From Acidobacteriota bacterium (GTDB lineage Bacteria; Acidobacteriota; Terriglobia; Terriglobales; Acidobacteriaceae), in NCBI GenBank assembly GCA_021818105.1, contig JAKAFB010000004.1, positions 1-64,000 of the forward strand: 64,000 nucleotides of DNA. Direction: 5' to 3'. Positions 56,011 through 64,000 of the stretch are shown piece by piece. The translations under genes and the position numbers were made by a program. Within the stretch, counting starts at the first letter, position 1. Each line of letters begins with the position of its first letter. Below the pieces are notes generated by a model. It had not been told where the DNA came from. It worked only from the letters and a program-made list of their open reading frames with translations, and ran no database searches.

Positions 56011-57087
56011 GTGCCAAGCCGCAAAGAGATTCAGTGGTCACAGCTGAGAGTAGGTGCCTTGGTCTTGGCGGCGATGGCCGTGCTCATTCTCATCATCTTC
56101 CTCATGTCCGGTCGCTCAGGCGGCATGTTCTCCCGCAAGCTCATCCTCCGCACATACTTTGACAATGCTGCCAACCTCAAAAGCGGCGCTCCCGTTACTC
56201 TCGAGGGCGTCACCATCGGCAACGTCATCAGAATCCGCGTCGTCCCGGAGCGCAACCCCTACCCCGTTGAAGTCACGATGCGAGTCGGGACAAAGTACCT
56301 GAGCGATCTGCATACCGACTCCACCACCACCATCACCCAGGCCGGCGTCCTCGGCGACAGTTTCGTCGATATCGACTCCAGCCAGGCCACCGGCCCGCAC
56401 CCCACTGACGGCGCAGAACTCAAGTCAACCGGAACACCGAACATTCAAGACGTGGTGCAAGCCAGCCAGGGTGCCCTCAAGCAGATGGAGATCCTCGTCA
56501 CTAAGCTCGGCGTCATGGTCGATACCCTTAATTCAACGCGCGGCACACTTGGCGCCTTTATCAATGACCCGGCCTTCTACAAGAAGGTCTCGCGCATCGC
56601 CGACAACCTCGACACAATCACCGGCAACGTCAGCCATGGCAAGGGCACTCTCGGCAAACTCATCATGGACGACACCCTCTATAGCCACGCCAACGAAACT
56701 GCAGGTCGCCTCGACCACATCGCCACTTCCCTCGATCAGGGCAAAGGCACTGCCGGCAAACTTCTCCACGACGAAACCCTCTACAACAACCTCAAAGACG
56801 CCACCGCGAACGTCAATGAGCTCATGGCCGGCATCAATCAGGGCAAGGGCGCGATCGGAAAATTGAGCAAGGACCCCGCCTTCGCTCAGAAGCTCGACGA
56901 TACTGTCACCCGCCTTGACAACATCCTCAGCACCATCGATCAGGGCCAGGGAACTCTCGGCCAGCTCGTGCGTAACCGGGCACTCTATGATCACACTGAC
57001 CAGACCATGGATCAGGCCCAGCAACTGCTCAAGGCCATCCGCCAGGATCCCAAGAAGTACTTCGTCATCCGTCTCAAAATTTTCTAG
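56011..57087 (+). CDS. MlaD-family (MCE domain) protein with five 34-residue repeats
   Basis: 358 residues. One transmembrane helix (about 13-32), then an MCE domain (41-130: YFDNAANLKSGAPVTLEGVTIGNV and AGVLGDSFVDI). From residue 178 a repeat of exactly 34 residues occurs five times, each beginning with a G(T/A)xG turn: glycines at 178, 212, 246, 280 and 314. Helical segments between turns have LD/NxIxxxIDQGKG endings. MCE proteins carry lipids between membranes; the repeats probably form a rod or barrel extension across the periplasm. GTG start, with AAGGGGAAG upstream. No MlaE or MlaF gene adjoins it. Confidence 0.88.
   Translation: MPSRKEIQWSQLRVGALVLAAMAVLILIIFLMSGRSGGMFSRKLILRTYFDNAANLKSGAPVTLEGVTIGNVIRIRVVPERNPYPVEVTMRVGTKYLSDLHTDSTTTITQAGVLGDSFVDIDSSQATGPHPTDGAELKSTGTPNIQDVVQASQGALKQMEILVTKLGVMVDTLNSTRGTLGAFINDPAFYKKVSRIADNLDTITGNVSHGKGTLGKLIMDDTLYSHANETAGRLDHIATSLDQGKGTAGKLLHDETLYNNLKDATANVNELMAGINQGKGAIGKLSKDPAFAQKLDDTVTRLDNILSTIDQGQGTLGQLVRNRALYDHTDQTMDQAQQLLKAIRQDPKKYFVIRLKIF
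56542..57063 (+). repeat. Five degenerate 102-base tandem repeats in the MCE gene
   Basis: DNA for the 34-residue repeats. Period is constant at 102 bases, judged from the position of the Gly codons. Copies differ in sequence, so they are old or diversified by selection. See the gene entry for the protein pattern. Confidence 0.7.
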
Positions 57088-57389
57088 CCCGCCTTTTGCC
57101 GATAATTTCTCGCCTCTGTGCCATCATCAGAATCATGAGGCACAAGGTGAGCACGGAAACCGCGATCTGCGTTGGCACGGCTACCACGCGCATGCCGCTT
57201 TCAGGGTTACAGGCAGATGTCTTGTGTCAGGATGCCCCCACCCCCTACCCCCCCCCTTTTTTATTTGCACTTTTCCACAGATGGCTTGCCGAAAATTACG
57301 GGCGCGCGGCCGCGCAAATGCCGGGGGAATACAGAAAGAGCCCTCCGCGCACGGAGAGCCCTCTGTCAGGTTCTGTTCGTTAAGCCGCT
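57088..57389. other. Convergent intergenic region with a C9T6 tract
   Basis: About 300 bases between the MCE gene and the minus-strand sulfur-carrier gene. A run of nine C then six T is at 57248-57262. A small hairpin CTCCG/CGGAG near 57347-57360 may help end the minus-strand transcript. No gene seen. Confidence 0.45.
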
Positions 57390-57671
57390 CTACGCGCTGC
57401 CTCCTGCAATCGACGGGATTACCAGCACCTCATCGCCCTCCTGGAACGCGTACTTCTCGTTGCCGAGGAAGCGAATGTCTTCTTCGTTCACATAAAAGTT
57501 GATGAAGCGCCGGATCTGCCCGTCCTCGCCGCGCAGGTGCTGCTTCAGCGCCGGGAAACGCTCCTCAATATCCGCCACCAGTTCCGGCAGGTTCGCTGCC
57601 GCGCTGTCAATCTCGCGAATGTTGTTCGTATGCTTCTGGAACGCATTGGGCAAAAGGACTCTAACGGACAT
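57390..57671 (-). CDS. ThiS/MoaD-family sulfur carrier with GG-Ser-Ala tail
   Basis: 93 residues, ubiquitin-like beta-grasp fold by pattern: SVRVLLPNAFQKHT as first hairpin, LPELVADIEERFPAL helix, RRFINFYVNEEDIRFL, and DEVLVIPSIAGGSA at the end. The di-Gly is followed by Ser-Ala, so two residues must be removed before a thiocarboxylate can form, as with carriers processed by JAMM proteases. It overlaps the thrC stop by 11 bases and has AGGAG six bases upstream. Most likely delivers sulfur for homocysteine or cysteine synthesis; other roles are possible. No JAMM protease or E1-like activating gene is in the window. Confidence 0.85.
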   Translation of the reverse strand: MSVRVLLPNAFQKHTNNIREIDSAAANLPELVADIEERFPALKQHLRGEDGQIRRFINFYVNEEDIRFLGNEKYAFQEGDEVLVIPSIAGGSA

Positions 57672-58935
57672 TGCTTTCTCCTGCCAGGCTTAACTCCCGG
57701 CCTGCTGTATGTTCTTCCACAAAGTTCTCAAAATCAGTAAGCCGCGGTCGAATCGCCCGGTTCTGGTCGTACGCGCCGTGCAGCGCGTCGGTCGTCTTCA
57801 GTCCGTTGCCGGTAATGCACGCCACAGTTAGTTCATTCGCTCCGATGCGCCCATGCGCATACAACCGCGCCGTCACCGCCGTCGTCACGCCGCCCGCCGT
57901 TTCCGTAAAGATGCCTTCCGTCTCCGCCAGCTCCTGAATCGCAGACACAATCTCCACGTCCGACACATCCTCTGCCCAGCCGCCCGACGAGCGAATCGCC
58001 CGCGCCGCATACAATCCGTCCGCCGGATTCCCAATCGCCAGCGACCGCGCAATCGTATTCGGCCGCTGCGGCTCCACTGCGTCCGTGCCATTCTTCACCG
58101 CCTGCGCAATCGGCGAGCAGCCCGTAGCCTGCGCGCCAAAGAAGCGCACCGGCTTGTTTTCCACCAGACCCAGCGCAATCAGCTCATTGAACGCCTTGCG
58201 AATCTTCGTAATCAGCGATCCGCCCGCCATCGGCACCACCACGTTGTCCGGCAGCCGCCAACCCAGTTGCTCCGCAATCTCAAAGCCCACCGTTTTCGAT
58301 CCTTCGGCGTAGTAAGGCCGCAGGTTTACGTTCACAAAGCCCCAGTTGTAGCGGTCCGCAATTTGCGAGCACAGCCGGTTCACATGGTCATAGTTGCCGT
58401 CCACGCGCACCAGCGTGGCCCCGTACACCTGGGTGTTCAGAATCTTCGCGGGCTCCAGATCGGCGGGCACCAGGATGAACGTCTTCAGCCCCAGCCGCGC
58501 CGCCTGCGCCGCTACGGCGTTCGCCAGGTTGCCCGTCGACGAGCAACCCACCGTGTCAAACCCGAAGGCCTGCGCATTGGCCAGCGCCACCGCCACCACC
58601 CGGTCCTTGAAGCTGAGAGTCGGCATGCAAACGGCGTCGTTCTTGATGTACAGATTGCCTGCCCCGATGCGCGCAGCCAGCCGTGGCGCCTTCACCAGCG
58701 GAGTCAGCCCCGCCGGAGTCTGCGGCTCGTAACTGTCGGCAACCGGCAGCAGCGCGCGATAGCGCCACATATTCAGCGGCCCCGCGCTGATGGCCTCGCG
58801 CGTAAAGCGCGTGCGGGCATGCTCAAGGTCATAGGTCACCTCAAGCGGGGAAAAGCACTCATCACAAATGGAAAGCGGCTGAACACCGTAGGTTTTGCCG
58901 CACTCACGGCATCGCAACTCATAAGCAGTCGTCAC
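57661..58935 (-). CDS. thrC: Threonine synthase (zinc-ribbon type)
   Basis: 424 residues, PLP-dependent fold-type II. The N-terminus has a zinc ribbon: Cys9, Cys12, Cys24 and Cys27 (CRECGKTYG, CDECFSPLEV). PLP Lys110 lies in PTLSFKDRVVAVAL, the phosphate/substrate loop is CSSTGNLANAVAA, and a PMAGGSLITK loop binds the cofactor phosphate. Threonine synthase converts O-phosphohomoserine to threonine. The GTG start has GAGGGA five bases upstream. The SAM-I riboswitch in its leader, and the overlapping sulfur-carrier gene downstream, tie it to methionine/homocysteine supply, so its physiological reaction could differ; that is inference. Confidence 0.92.
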   Translation of the reverse strand: MTTAYELRCRECGKTYGVQPLSICDECFSPLEVTYDLEHARTRFTREAISAGPLNMWRYRALLPVADSYEPQTPAGLTPLVKAPRLAARIGAGNLYIKNDAVCMPTLSFKDRVVAVALANAQAFGFDTVGCSSTGNLANAVAAQAARLGLKTFILVPADLEPAKILNTQVYGATLVRVDGNYDHVNRLCSQIADRYNWGFVNVNLRPYYAEGSKTVGFEIAEQLGWRLPDNVVVPMAGGSLITKIRKAFNELIALGLVENKPVRFFGAQATGCSPIAQAVKNGTDAVEPQRPNTIARSLAIGNPADGLYAARAIRSSGGWAEDVSDVEIVSAIQELAETEGIFTETAGGVTTAVTARLYAHGRIGANELTVACITGNGLKTTDALHGAYDQNRAIRPRLTDFENFVEEHTAGRELSLAGESNVR

Positions 58936-58945
58936 AAGTCCCTCG

Positions 58946-58959
58946 CATCTGCGCAGATG
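58946..58959 (-). promoter_or_regulatory. Short palindrome next to the thrC ribosome-binding site
   Basis: CATCTGCGCAGATG lies immediately upstream of GAGGGA. A hairpin here, or a switch in pairing with the leader, could hide the ribosome-binding site when SAM is bound. This role is only a suggestion. Confidence 0.3.
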
Positions 58960-59064
58960 GCTGCGACAATGCGGGCGTGTGACCGGCTCATCTAGAGCGA
59001 ACGTGAAGTGACTCGAAAATTCTTATGAGACGCCTCGGCGAAGAGTGCTGAAGCATCCCCCGAA

Positions 59065-59171
59065 TCTCATGTTCCCCGTTTCCGGGCGAGAGTTGACACC
59101 ATACTCCTGGATTGCCCAGGCAGGTTGTCGTGGCGTCACAGGGCCCGTCCCTCAGCCACTCTGCATGAAAT
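59065..59171 (-). promoter_or_regulatory. SAM-I (S-box) riboswitch upstream of thrC
   Basis: The minus strand shows the S-box core in order. P1 is TTTCATG paired with CATGAGA (59164-59170 with 59065-59071). Next come AGAG, GTGGC paired with GCCAC (P2), the GAGGGAC-GGGCCC block (59141-59153), GACAACC (59123-59129), P3 CCTGG/CCAGG (59106-59120), GGTGTCAACT (59091-59100) and P4 CCCG/CGGG (59075-59086). Known S-box RNAs bind SAM and turn off methionine and SAM genes. No strong terminator follows, so control may be at translation. It is about 130 bases before the thrC start. Confidence 0.92.
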
Positions 59172-59322
59172 TCAGGCCTGCCCTTTGGGGACAAACTTGA
59201 ATAATTTGGTTGTACCACAGCCCCAATCACCGGGCAACAGCCATTGCAGCGAGCAGCACAAAGCTGCACGCGAACGGCGCACCAAGCCCGCTGAGCACAT
59301 TCCTGCTCCGTGGGGCCTCCGC

Positions 59323-59640
59323 TCACCCGCCCGCAATCGCGCCTACCACCATCAGCGGCTCTTTGCCCTTGGCCACAGCATCCGGCAGCGGTGCATCGAC
59401 TGGGTCGTGCGTCAAATCTTCGCCGCAGGCAAAGAAGCGCAGAAACGGCCGCCGCTTCTGCGTCCCATGCTCGCGGATGGTGCCCATCAGCATCGGGTAG
59501 CGTGCTTCCAGCGCGTCCAGCACGGAGCGCACCGTCACCGCTCCGGCAACCTCAAGCGCGACGTCGCCCTCCACCCGCGCCAGGTTGCGCAGGTGGTACG
59601 GCAATGCGACTTGAACCGTATGGACTTCGCCAGCCTTCAT
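59323..59640 (-). CDS. MoaD/ThiS-family sulfur-carrier-like protein ending in GG
   Basis: 105 residues with a beta-grasp pattern: [33 protein letters not shown] as the helix, [13 protein letters not shown] and a final MVVGAIAGG. The C-terminal Gly-Gly is the attachment or thiocarboxylation site of this superfamily. It overlaps the Asp-box gene by four bases (ATGA), so the two proteins are probably made together. It is distinct from the carrier at 57390: longer and with a free GG end. Role unknown. Confidence 0.83.
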   Translation of the reverse strand: MKAGEVHTVQVALPYHLRNLARVEGDVALEVAGAVTVRSVLDALEARYPMLMGTIREHGTQKRRPFLRFFACGEDLTHDPVDAPLPDAVAKGKEPLMVVGAIAGG

Positions 59641-60818
59641 GCCAGCGTCTGCACCTCAACGGAAAGTACCGCGGGCAGGTCATGCACAATCGCCTGCCAC
59701 GAGTCGCCGCCGTTCGGCGAAACATACACCTGACCGCCGGTCGTCCCGAAATACACACCGCACTCATCCAGCCTGTCCACGGCCATCGCATCGCGGAGTA
59801 CGTTTACATAGCAGTCCTTCTGCGGCAGGCCCTTCGTCAGCGGCTCCCACTCGTTGCCGCCGGTACGGCTGCGATAGACGGCCAGTTTGCCATCCAGCGG
59901 GAAATGCTCTCCGTCGCTCTTAATCGGAACCACATAGATCGTCTCCGGCTCATGCGCGTGCACGTCAATCACAAAGCCGAAGTCGGTGGGCAGGTTGCCG
60001 CTGACCTCGCGCCAGTTGTCACCCGCGTCATCGCTGCGCATCACGTCCCAGTGCTTCTGCATAAACAGCACATTCGGCCGCGATGGGTGCATGGCGATGT
60101 GATGCACGCAATGCCCGACATCGGCCGTCGGGTCGGGAATGTATTGCGAGTGGAGCCCTTTGTTGATCGGCTTCCACGTCTGTCCGCCATCGTCCGTGCG
60201 GAACGCGCCTGCCGCCGATATCGCGATATACATCCGCTTCGGGTTCGTCGGATCCAAAATGATCGTGTGCAGGCACATGCCGCCCGCGCCCGGCTGCCAC
60301 TTCGGCCCGGTGCCGTGGCCGCGCAACCCGGGCAGTTCGTGCCAGTTTTCTCCGCCATCCGTCGAGCAAAAGATGGCTGCATCTTCCACGCCGGCGTAGA
60401 CCATATTTGCATCGGTCAGCGATGGCTCGATATGCCACACACACTTGAATTCCCACGGATGCTGCGTGCCGTCATACCACTGATGCGTGGTCAGAGGCTT
60501 GCCCGTCTCGGCGGACGAGTCGTATACGAACCTGCTGGGAAGGGCCTTGGGCGGGCCGGGAACGGGCAATTCCGCGGCACTAACGCCGGGCTGATGCCAC
60601 GTCTTGCCGCCGTCAGTGGAACGCTGCACGAGCTGGCCAAACCAGCCGCTGGTCTGCGAGGCGTAGATCCTGTCCGGGTCCACGGGCGAGCCCTTCATGT
60701 GGTAAATCTCCCAGCCCGCAAAGAATGGGCCGCTGACCTCCCACTTTTCGCGCTTGCCGTCTGACGTCAGGATGAACGCACCTTTGCGCGTTCCGACCAA
60801 AACACGCACCTTGCTCAT
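59637..60818 (-). CDS. BNR/Asp-box repeat beta-propeller protein
   Basis: 393 residues without signal peptide. Five Asp-box turns are visible: [34 protein letters not shown] and SPNGGDSW, as in sialidase-type propellers and photosystem-assembly-like proteins. Loops between carry His- and Trp-rich segments ([46 protein letters not shown]), which could bind metal. The catalytic residues of true sialidases are not identifiable. It overlaps the sulfur-carrier gene. Often annotated as exo-alpha-sialidase or WD40/YVTN-like; activity is unknown. GGAGGT lies about 12 bases upstream. Confidence 0.8.
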   Translation of the reverse strand: MSKVRVLVGTRKGAFILTSDGKREKWEVSGPFFAGWEIYHMKGSPVDPDRIYASQTSGWFGQLVQRSTDGGKTWHQPGVSAAELPVPGPPKALPSRFVYDSSAETGKPLTTHQWYDGTQHPWEFKCVWHIEPSLTDANMVYAGVEDAAIFCSTDGGENWHELPGLRGHGTGPKWQPGAGGMCLHTIILDPTNPKRMYIAISAAGAFRTDDGGQTWKPINKGLHSQYIPDPTADVGHCVHHIAMHPSRPNVLFMQKHWDVMRSDDAGDNWREVSGNLPTDFGFVIDVHAHEPETIYVVPIKSDGEHFPLDGKLAVYRSRTGGNEWEPLTKGLPQKDCYVNVLRDAMAVDRLDECGVYFGTTGGQVYVSPNGGDSWQAIVHDLPAVLSVEVQTLA

Positions 60819-61010
60819 GTGCTGTTGAGACCTCCGATTGGAATCGTCCGCCAGGGGAATCTACGGAAACGACTTGAGAATTGTTTCCCGATTCGCGGCA
60901 GGACACAAGTGAATTCTTGGCCATATAACCTGATGGCGCGCTTTGCCCGCTGCCGCCCCCTGGGTTCGCTCCGACCGCCCTCTGCTTTAAACTCAAAGCT
61001 GGACCAGCTC

Positions 61011-62012
61011 ATGATCAAGCTCTTTGGCGGCAGAAAAGACCCTCAGGAAAACGGCGACCCTGCGCAGGATACCCCAGCGGCCGAGCTGCAAAGCCCCGCT
61101 CTCGGCATCTTTGGCCGCATGAAGCAGGCGGTCACACGCACCCGCGAGTCCTTATCATCCAGGATTGAAGGCATCGTCTCCCTCACCCGCACGGTGGACG
61201 AAGCGGCACTCGAGGATCTCGAATCCGCGCTGCTCGGCAGCGACCTGGGCGTACAAACCACCACGCAGGTTATTGATGCACTACGCGACCATGCCCGCCG
61301 CCAGGCCATTGAAGGCGGCGACGAGCTACGCAACCTGCTCAAATCCCAGTTACAGTCCATCCTTGAGGCCCCGCAGCGTCCCGTTCCCACGCCCGAGGCG
61401 CTCCCCAAGGTCACCTTCCTCGTAGGCGTCAACGGCGCCGGAAAAACCACCACCAGCGGCAAACTGGCCGCGTGGCTGCGCGCCCAGGGCCACTCCGTTC
61501 TCCTCTGCGCGGCAGATACCTTCCGCGCCGCCGCCATTGAGCAGCTTGAAGTGTGGGCCTCCCGCTCGGGCGTGGAGATGATCAAGACGCGCCAGGGCGG
61601 CGACCCCGCCGCCGTGCTCTATGACGCCGCCAGCGCCGCCAAAGCCCGACAGATCAACGATCTGATTGTGGACACTGCAGGCCGCCTGCACACCAAGACC
61701 GGCCTCATGGATGAGCTCGACAAGATGCGCCGCACCGCCGCCAGGCTCATTCCCGGTGCTCCCCACGAGGTGCTGCTTGTGCTGGATGCCACCACAGGCC
61801 AGAACGGCCTGCAGCAGGCGCGTCTCTTTACGCAAGCCGCAGGCGTCACCGGCATTGTGCTCGCCAAGCTTGACGGCACCGCCAAGGGCGGCATCGCCGT
61901 GGCCATCGCCCGCGAGCTCAACCTGCCCGTCCGCTTTGTCGGCGTGGGCGAACAAATGGGCGACCTTCTCGAGTTTTCGCCCGCGGACTTTGTAGACGCG
62001 CTGTTGGGATAG
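61011..62012 (+). CDS. ftsY: Signal recognition particle receptor FtsY
   Basis: 333 residues. A short charged N-terminal part precedes the N domain (LDE-type helices with [18 protein letters not shown]) and the G domain: P-loop [36 protein letters not shown], and [10 protein letters not shown]. FtsY docks SRP-ribosome complexes on the inner membrane. The ATG at 61011 begins the recognisable protein; an open extension to 60819 overlaps the divergent gene's control region. Followed by ribD two bases later. Confidence 0.96.
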   Translation: MIKLFGGRKDPQENGDPAQDTPAAELQSPALGIFGRMKQAVTRTRESLSSRIEGIVSLTRTVDEAALEDLESALLGSDLGVQTTTQVIDALRDHARRQAIEGGDELRNLLKSQLQSILEAPQRPVPTPEALPKVTFLVGVNGAGKTTTSGKLAAWLRAQGHSVLLCAADTFRAAAIEQLEVWASRSGVEMIKTRQGGDPAAVLYDAASAAKARQINDLIVDTAGRLHTKTGLMDELDKMRRTAARLIPGAPHEVLLVLDATTGQNGLQQARLFTQAAGVTGIVLAKLDGTAKGGIAVAIARELNLPVRFVGVGEQMGDLLEFSPADFVDALLG

Positions 62013-62014
62013 CA

Positions 62015-63154
62015 ATGCACGATTCAACGCAGGACCGATACTGGATGGAGCGGGCGCTCGAGCTGGCCCGCTTCGGCATCGGCATGTGCTCGCCCAATCC
62101 CGTGGTGGGTTGCATCATTCTGGATCGCTCCGGGCTAATGTTGGGCCAGGGCTGGCACGAGTACGATTTGCGGGACCACGCTGAGGTCATCGCGCTCAAG
62201 GAGGCTATGCAGTTCGGCAGTGAGCGGCTGCAGGGCGGCACCGCCTACGTCACCCTTGAGCCCTGCAACCACACCGGCCGCACCGGCCCCTGCACACAGG
62301 CCCTGATTGCCGCCGGCCTGCAGCGTGTGGTTGCTGCCACCATTGATCCCAACCCTTCCGTCGCGGGCCACGGCATGGAAACCCTTCATGCCGCCGGGCT
62401 GGAGACAACCATCGGTGTTTGCGAGGACGAGGCGCGCCGCCTGAACGAGGGCTTCGCCCGCTGGAGCCAGCACAAGCACCCCTTCGTACTGATGAAAGTC
62501 GCCATGACCCTCGATGGCCGCATCGCTCCACCGCTCGGTCACCACACGCTCCGCGAGCCCTACTGGATAACCAACGAAGCCGCGCGCGCTGCCGTGCAGC
62601 CCCTGCGCTGGCAGGCCGATGCCGTTCTCACCGGCATTGATACGGTGCTGGCAGACGACCCCATGCTCACCGACCGCAGTGGCCACCGCCGCCGTCGCCC
62701 CCTGTTGCGCGTGATCCTGGACTCGGCTCTCCGCATGCCGCTCGACGCAAAGATAGTGCGCAGCGCCCAACAGGATGTTGTGCTTTTCACGGTTTCAAGT
62801 GACGAGTCCCGTGCAGACGTACTGCGCAAACACGGCATCCGCGTGGAGGTTCTGCCCGCCCTGGCCGGCCGCGTACCGCTGGACAAAGTGCTGGACAAGC
62901 TGGGCGAAGAAGGCATTCTGACGCTGCTCACCGAAACCGGTACGCGCCTGAACACGGCGCTCCTCGCCAGCAACCATGTGGACCGCGTACATCTCTTTGT
63001 TTCGCCGCAAATTATGGGCTCCGACGCGGTTCCTGCCTTTCGCGGGATGAACCACGCCACCCACCTAGGCAACATGGAAGTCCAACGCTATGGCGACGAC
63101 CTCGGCCTCTGCTCGCTGCTGCGCGACCCCTGGCCAGCCACACAAACTGCATGA
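62015..63154 (+). CDS. ribD: Bifunctional riboflavin biosynthesis deaminase/reductase
   Basis: 379 residues. The N-terminal deaminase has the zinc site His55-Ala-Glu57 (DHAEVIA) and Cys84/Cys93 in [12 protein letters not shown]. The C-terminal reductase (about 150-370) has [11 protein letters not shown], a [15 protein letters not shown] block ([14 protein letters not shown]) and [10 protein letters not shown]. It catalyses two successive steps of riboflavin synthesis. Its start is two bases after the ftsY stop, so the two are probably co-transcribed. No FMN riboswitch is seen. Confidence 0.96.
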   Translation: MHDSTQDRYWMERALELARFGIGMCSPNPVVGCIILDRSGLMLGQGWHEYDLRDHAEVIALKEAMQFGSERLQGGTAYVTLEPCNHTGRTGPCTQALIAAGLQRVVAATIDPNPSVAGHGMETLHAAGLETTIGVCEDEARRLNEGFARWSQHKHPFVLMKVAMTLDGRIAPPLGHHTLREPYWITNEAARAAVQPLRWQADAVLTGIDTVLADDPMLTDRSGHRRRRPLLRVILDSALRMPLDAKIVRSAQQDVVLFTVSSDESRADVLRKHGIRVEVLPALAGRVPLDKVLDKLGEEGILTLLTETGTRLNTALLASNHVDRVHLFVSPQIMGSDAVPAFRGMNHATHLGNMEVQRYGDDLGLCSLLRDPWPATQTA

Positions 63155-63260
63155 AACGGCGGGCGACTCTGCCGCATCTAAACAACCTGTGAGCCAGTCC
63201 CCAATCCGCACTCCCCTGGGGCGGCTCAGCCTGTCACAATAGAACCAGAGGTTTTTGAGA

Positions 63261-63767
63261 ATGGTTGCGTCCCCCCTGCTCACGGCAGCAGTTTCCATCG
63301 TCGGACTCTGCGGCGTGCTCGTCTGGCGCGTGCGCGAGGGCCGCACCGCGGTGACGGTGAAGAAGCTGGTGATGCCTCCGGTGGGCATGGCGACAGGGTT
63401 CTGCATGTTCCTGGTGCCGCTGTTTCGCGTGCCGTGGACCTGGGCCCTTGCAGCATTTCTCATTGGCGCCATTGTGCTCGCCTATCCTCTGCTGCTCACA
63501 TCCAGCCTGCGCCGCGATGGCGATACCATCATGATGAAGCGCTCCAGCGCGTTCTTCGCCGTGGTCATTGTGCTGGCTGCCGTGCGCTACTTCGCCCGCG
63601 ACTACTTTGACAAATTCCTCACCCTCGAGCAGACCGGCGGCCTTTTCTTCATCCTCGCTTTCGGGATGATCCTCCGCTGGCGCTTACACCTGCTTTCCCT
63701 CTACGCAAAGCTGACCCGGGCAGACTTCGCTCTGGAAAGGGCGCCAGAAGAGGCAGCAGCCGAATAA
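63261..63767 (+). CDS. CcdC-like (DUF1453) membrane protein
   Basis: 168 residues with five hydrophobic segments. The pattern VASPLLTAAVSIVGLCGVLVWRVRE, then TVKKLVMPPVGMATGF and DTIMMKRSSAFFAVV, matches CcdC-family membrane proteins, whose prototype lies in the Bacillus ccd cytochrome-maturation locus. Function in this phylum is unknown. The ATG at 63261, nine bases after AGAGG, is preferred over a TTG at 63255. Confidence 0.8.
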   Translation: MVASPLLTAAVSIVGLCGVLVWRVREGRTAVTVKKLVMPPVGMATGFCMFLVPLFRVPWTWALAAFLIGAIVLAYPLLLTSSLRRDGDTIMMKRSSAFFAVVIVLAAVRYFARDYFDKFLTLEQTGGLFFILAFGMILRWRLHLLSLYAKLTRADFALERAPEEAAAE

Positions 63768-63900
63768 GCGCCGATAAGCAAAGCAACGCAGAAAGAAGAA
63801 CTGCAAAGCCGGTCAGATCCCTTCCCCGCAAAGGCTTCGGACCGCGTGGCTTCTTGTGCCCGGTTTCACTCAGGGAATGAACACGTAGTAGAGTTACGGC

Positions 63901-64000
63901 ATGCGTAACCTTCTGGTGATTCTTGTAGTTGGCTTGCTGGCCGGCATGGCCGCGGCCCAGCAGACTGTCTCATTTCCAACCCGCGATGGCGGAGTCATCT
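63901..64000 (+). CDS. Start of a secreted protein, cut by the window end
   Basis: 33 codons. A signal peptide (MRNLLVILVVGLLAGMAAA, cleavage before QQTV) is followed by SFPTRDGGVI. That opening resembles secreted alpha/beta hydrolases, but too little is visible to assign a family. No obvious ribosome-binding site. Confidence 0.5.
   Translation, partial: MRNLLVILVVGLLAGMAAAQQTVSFPTRDGGVI

Larger units (their letters stand above)
58936..59322 (-). other. Leader of the thrC unit
   Basis: About 390 bases between the GG-ending carrier gene and thrC on the minus strand. It contains the SAM-I aptamer at 59065-59171 and, next to the ribosome-binding site, the palindrome CATCTG-CG-CAGATG (58946-58959). 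That palindrome could take part in switching. No gene. Confidence 0.6.

Noticed and set aside
57248..57262. C9T6 homopolymer tract as phase-variation site
   Set aside because: It lies between convergent genes, not in a coding or promoter region.
57853..58995. 380-codon open frame on the plus strand opposite thrC
   Set aside because: It is antisense to a complete, motif-rich gene; the product is Arg/His-rich and of random composition, as expected from GC-rich codon bias.
59310..60764. 484-codon open frame opposite the Asp-box gene
   Set aside because: Antisense shadow; the minus-strand gene has five Asp boxes and a coupled start.

Overview
The window looks like chromosome from a soil-type Acidobacteriota (Terriglobia-like) bacterium. 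This is inferred from GC-rich, Gram-negative coding style, a complete Tad/Flp pilus assembly set, many GT-C membrane glycosyltransferase-like proteins, a SAM-I riboswitch in front of threonine synthase, and sulfur-carrier (ThiS/MoaD) proteins next to ThrC and to an Asp-box repeat protein. No phage, transposase or CRISPR array was seen.

Layout. 1-6.5 kb is a sparse flank with a GH63-type glucosidase and an outer-membrane protein, ending at a tRNA-Asn gene. 6.7-13.2 kb holds an AhpD-like protein, a HAD phosphatase, a GT39-like protein, a secreted CAP protein, and two oligopeptide-type ABC permease genes that converge on each other around a zinc-cluster protein and a phosphodiesterase. 13.2-18.1 kb is a tandem array of three paralogous membrane proteins. 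18.6-25.1 kb has a sigma-54 activator, an unknown membrane protein, an ABC exporter pair, a DUF374 acyltransferase and queA. 25.6-37.7 kb is the Tad pilus locus: tadV, tadZ, tadA, tadB, tadC, two 31-residue membrane peptides, a PilZ protein, a TonB-like gene on the other strand, cpaB, cpaC, a DUF192 gene and the flp pilin. The pilin has its own sigma-54-like promoter.

37.8-46.9 kb carries GT-C/GT87 membrane proteins (one frameshifted) around polA, plus a flavoprotein. 46.9-54.0 kb on the minus strand is a probable unit of hybrid histidine kinase, receiver, HPt, xseA and glmM. 54.4-57.1 kb has a secreted S1/P1 nuclease, acpS and an MCE protein with five 34-residue repeats. 57.4-60.8 kb on the minus strand carries two sulfur-carrier modules: an Asp-box protein overlapping a GG-ending carrier, then a SAM-I riboswitch, threonine synthase and an overlapping carrier ending GG-Ser-Ala. 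61-64 kb has ftsY, ribD, a CcdC-like protein and the start of a secreted protein.

The most interesting points are the SAM-controlled thrC/sulfur-carrier unit, the Asp-box/sulfur-carrier pair, the twin 31-residue peptides in the Tad locus, and the flp promoter with paired palindromes. All functions are read from sequence and family knowledge; no database search was possible.
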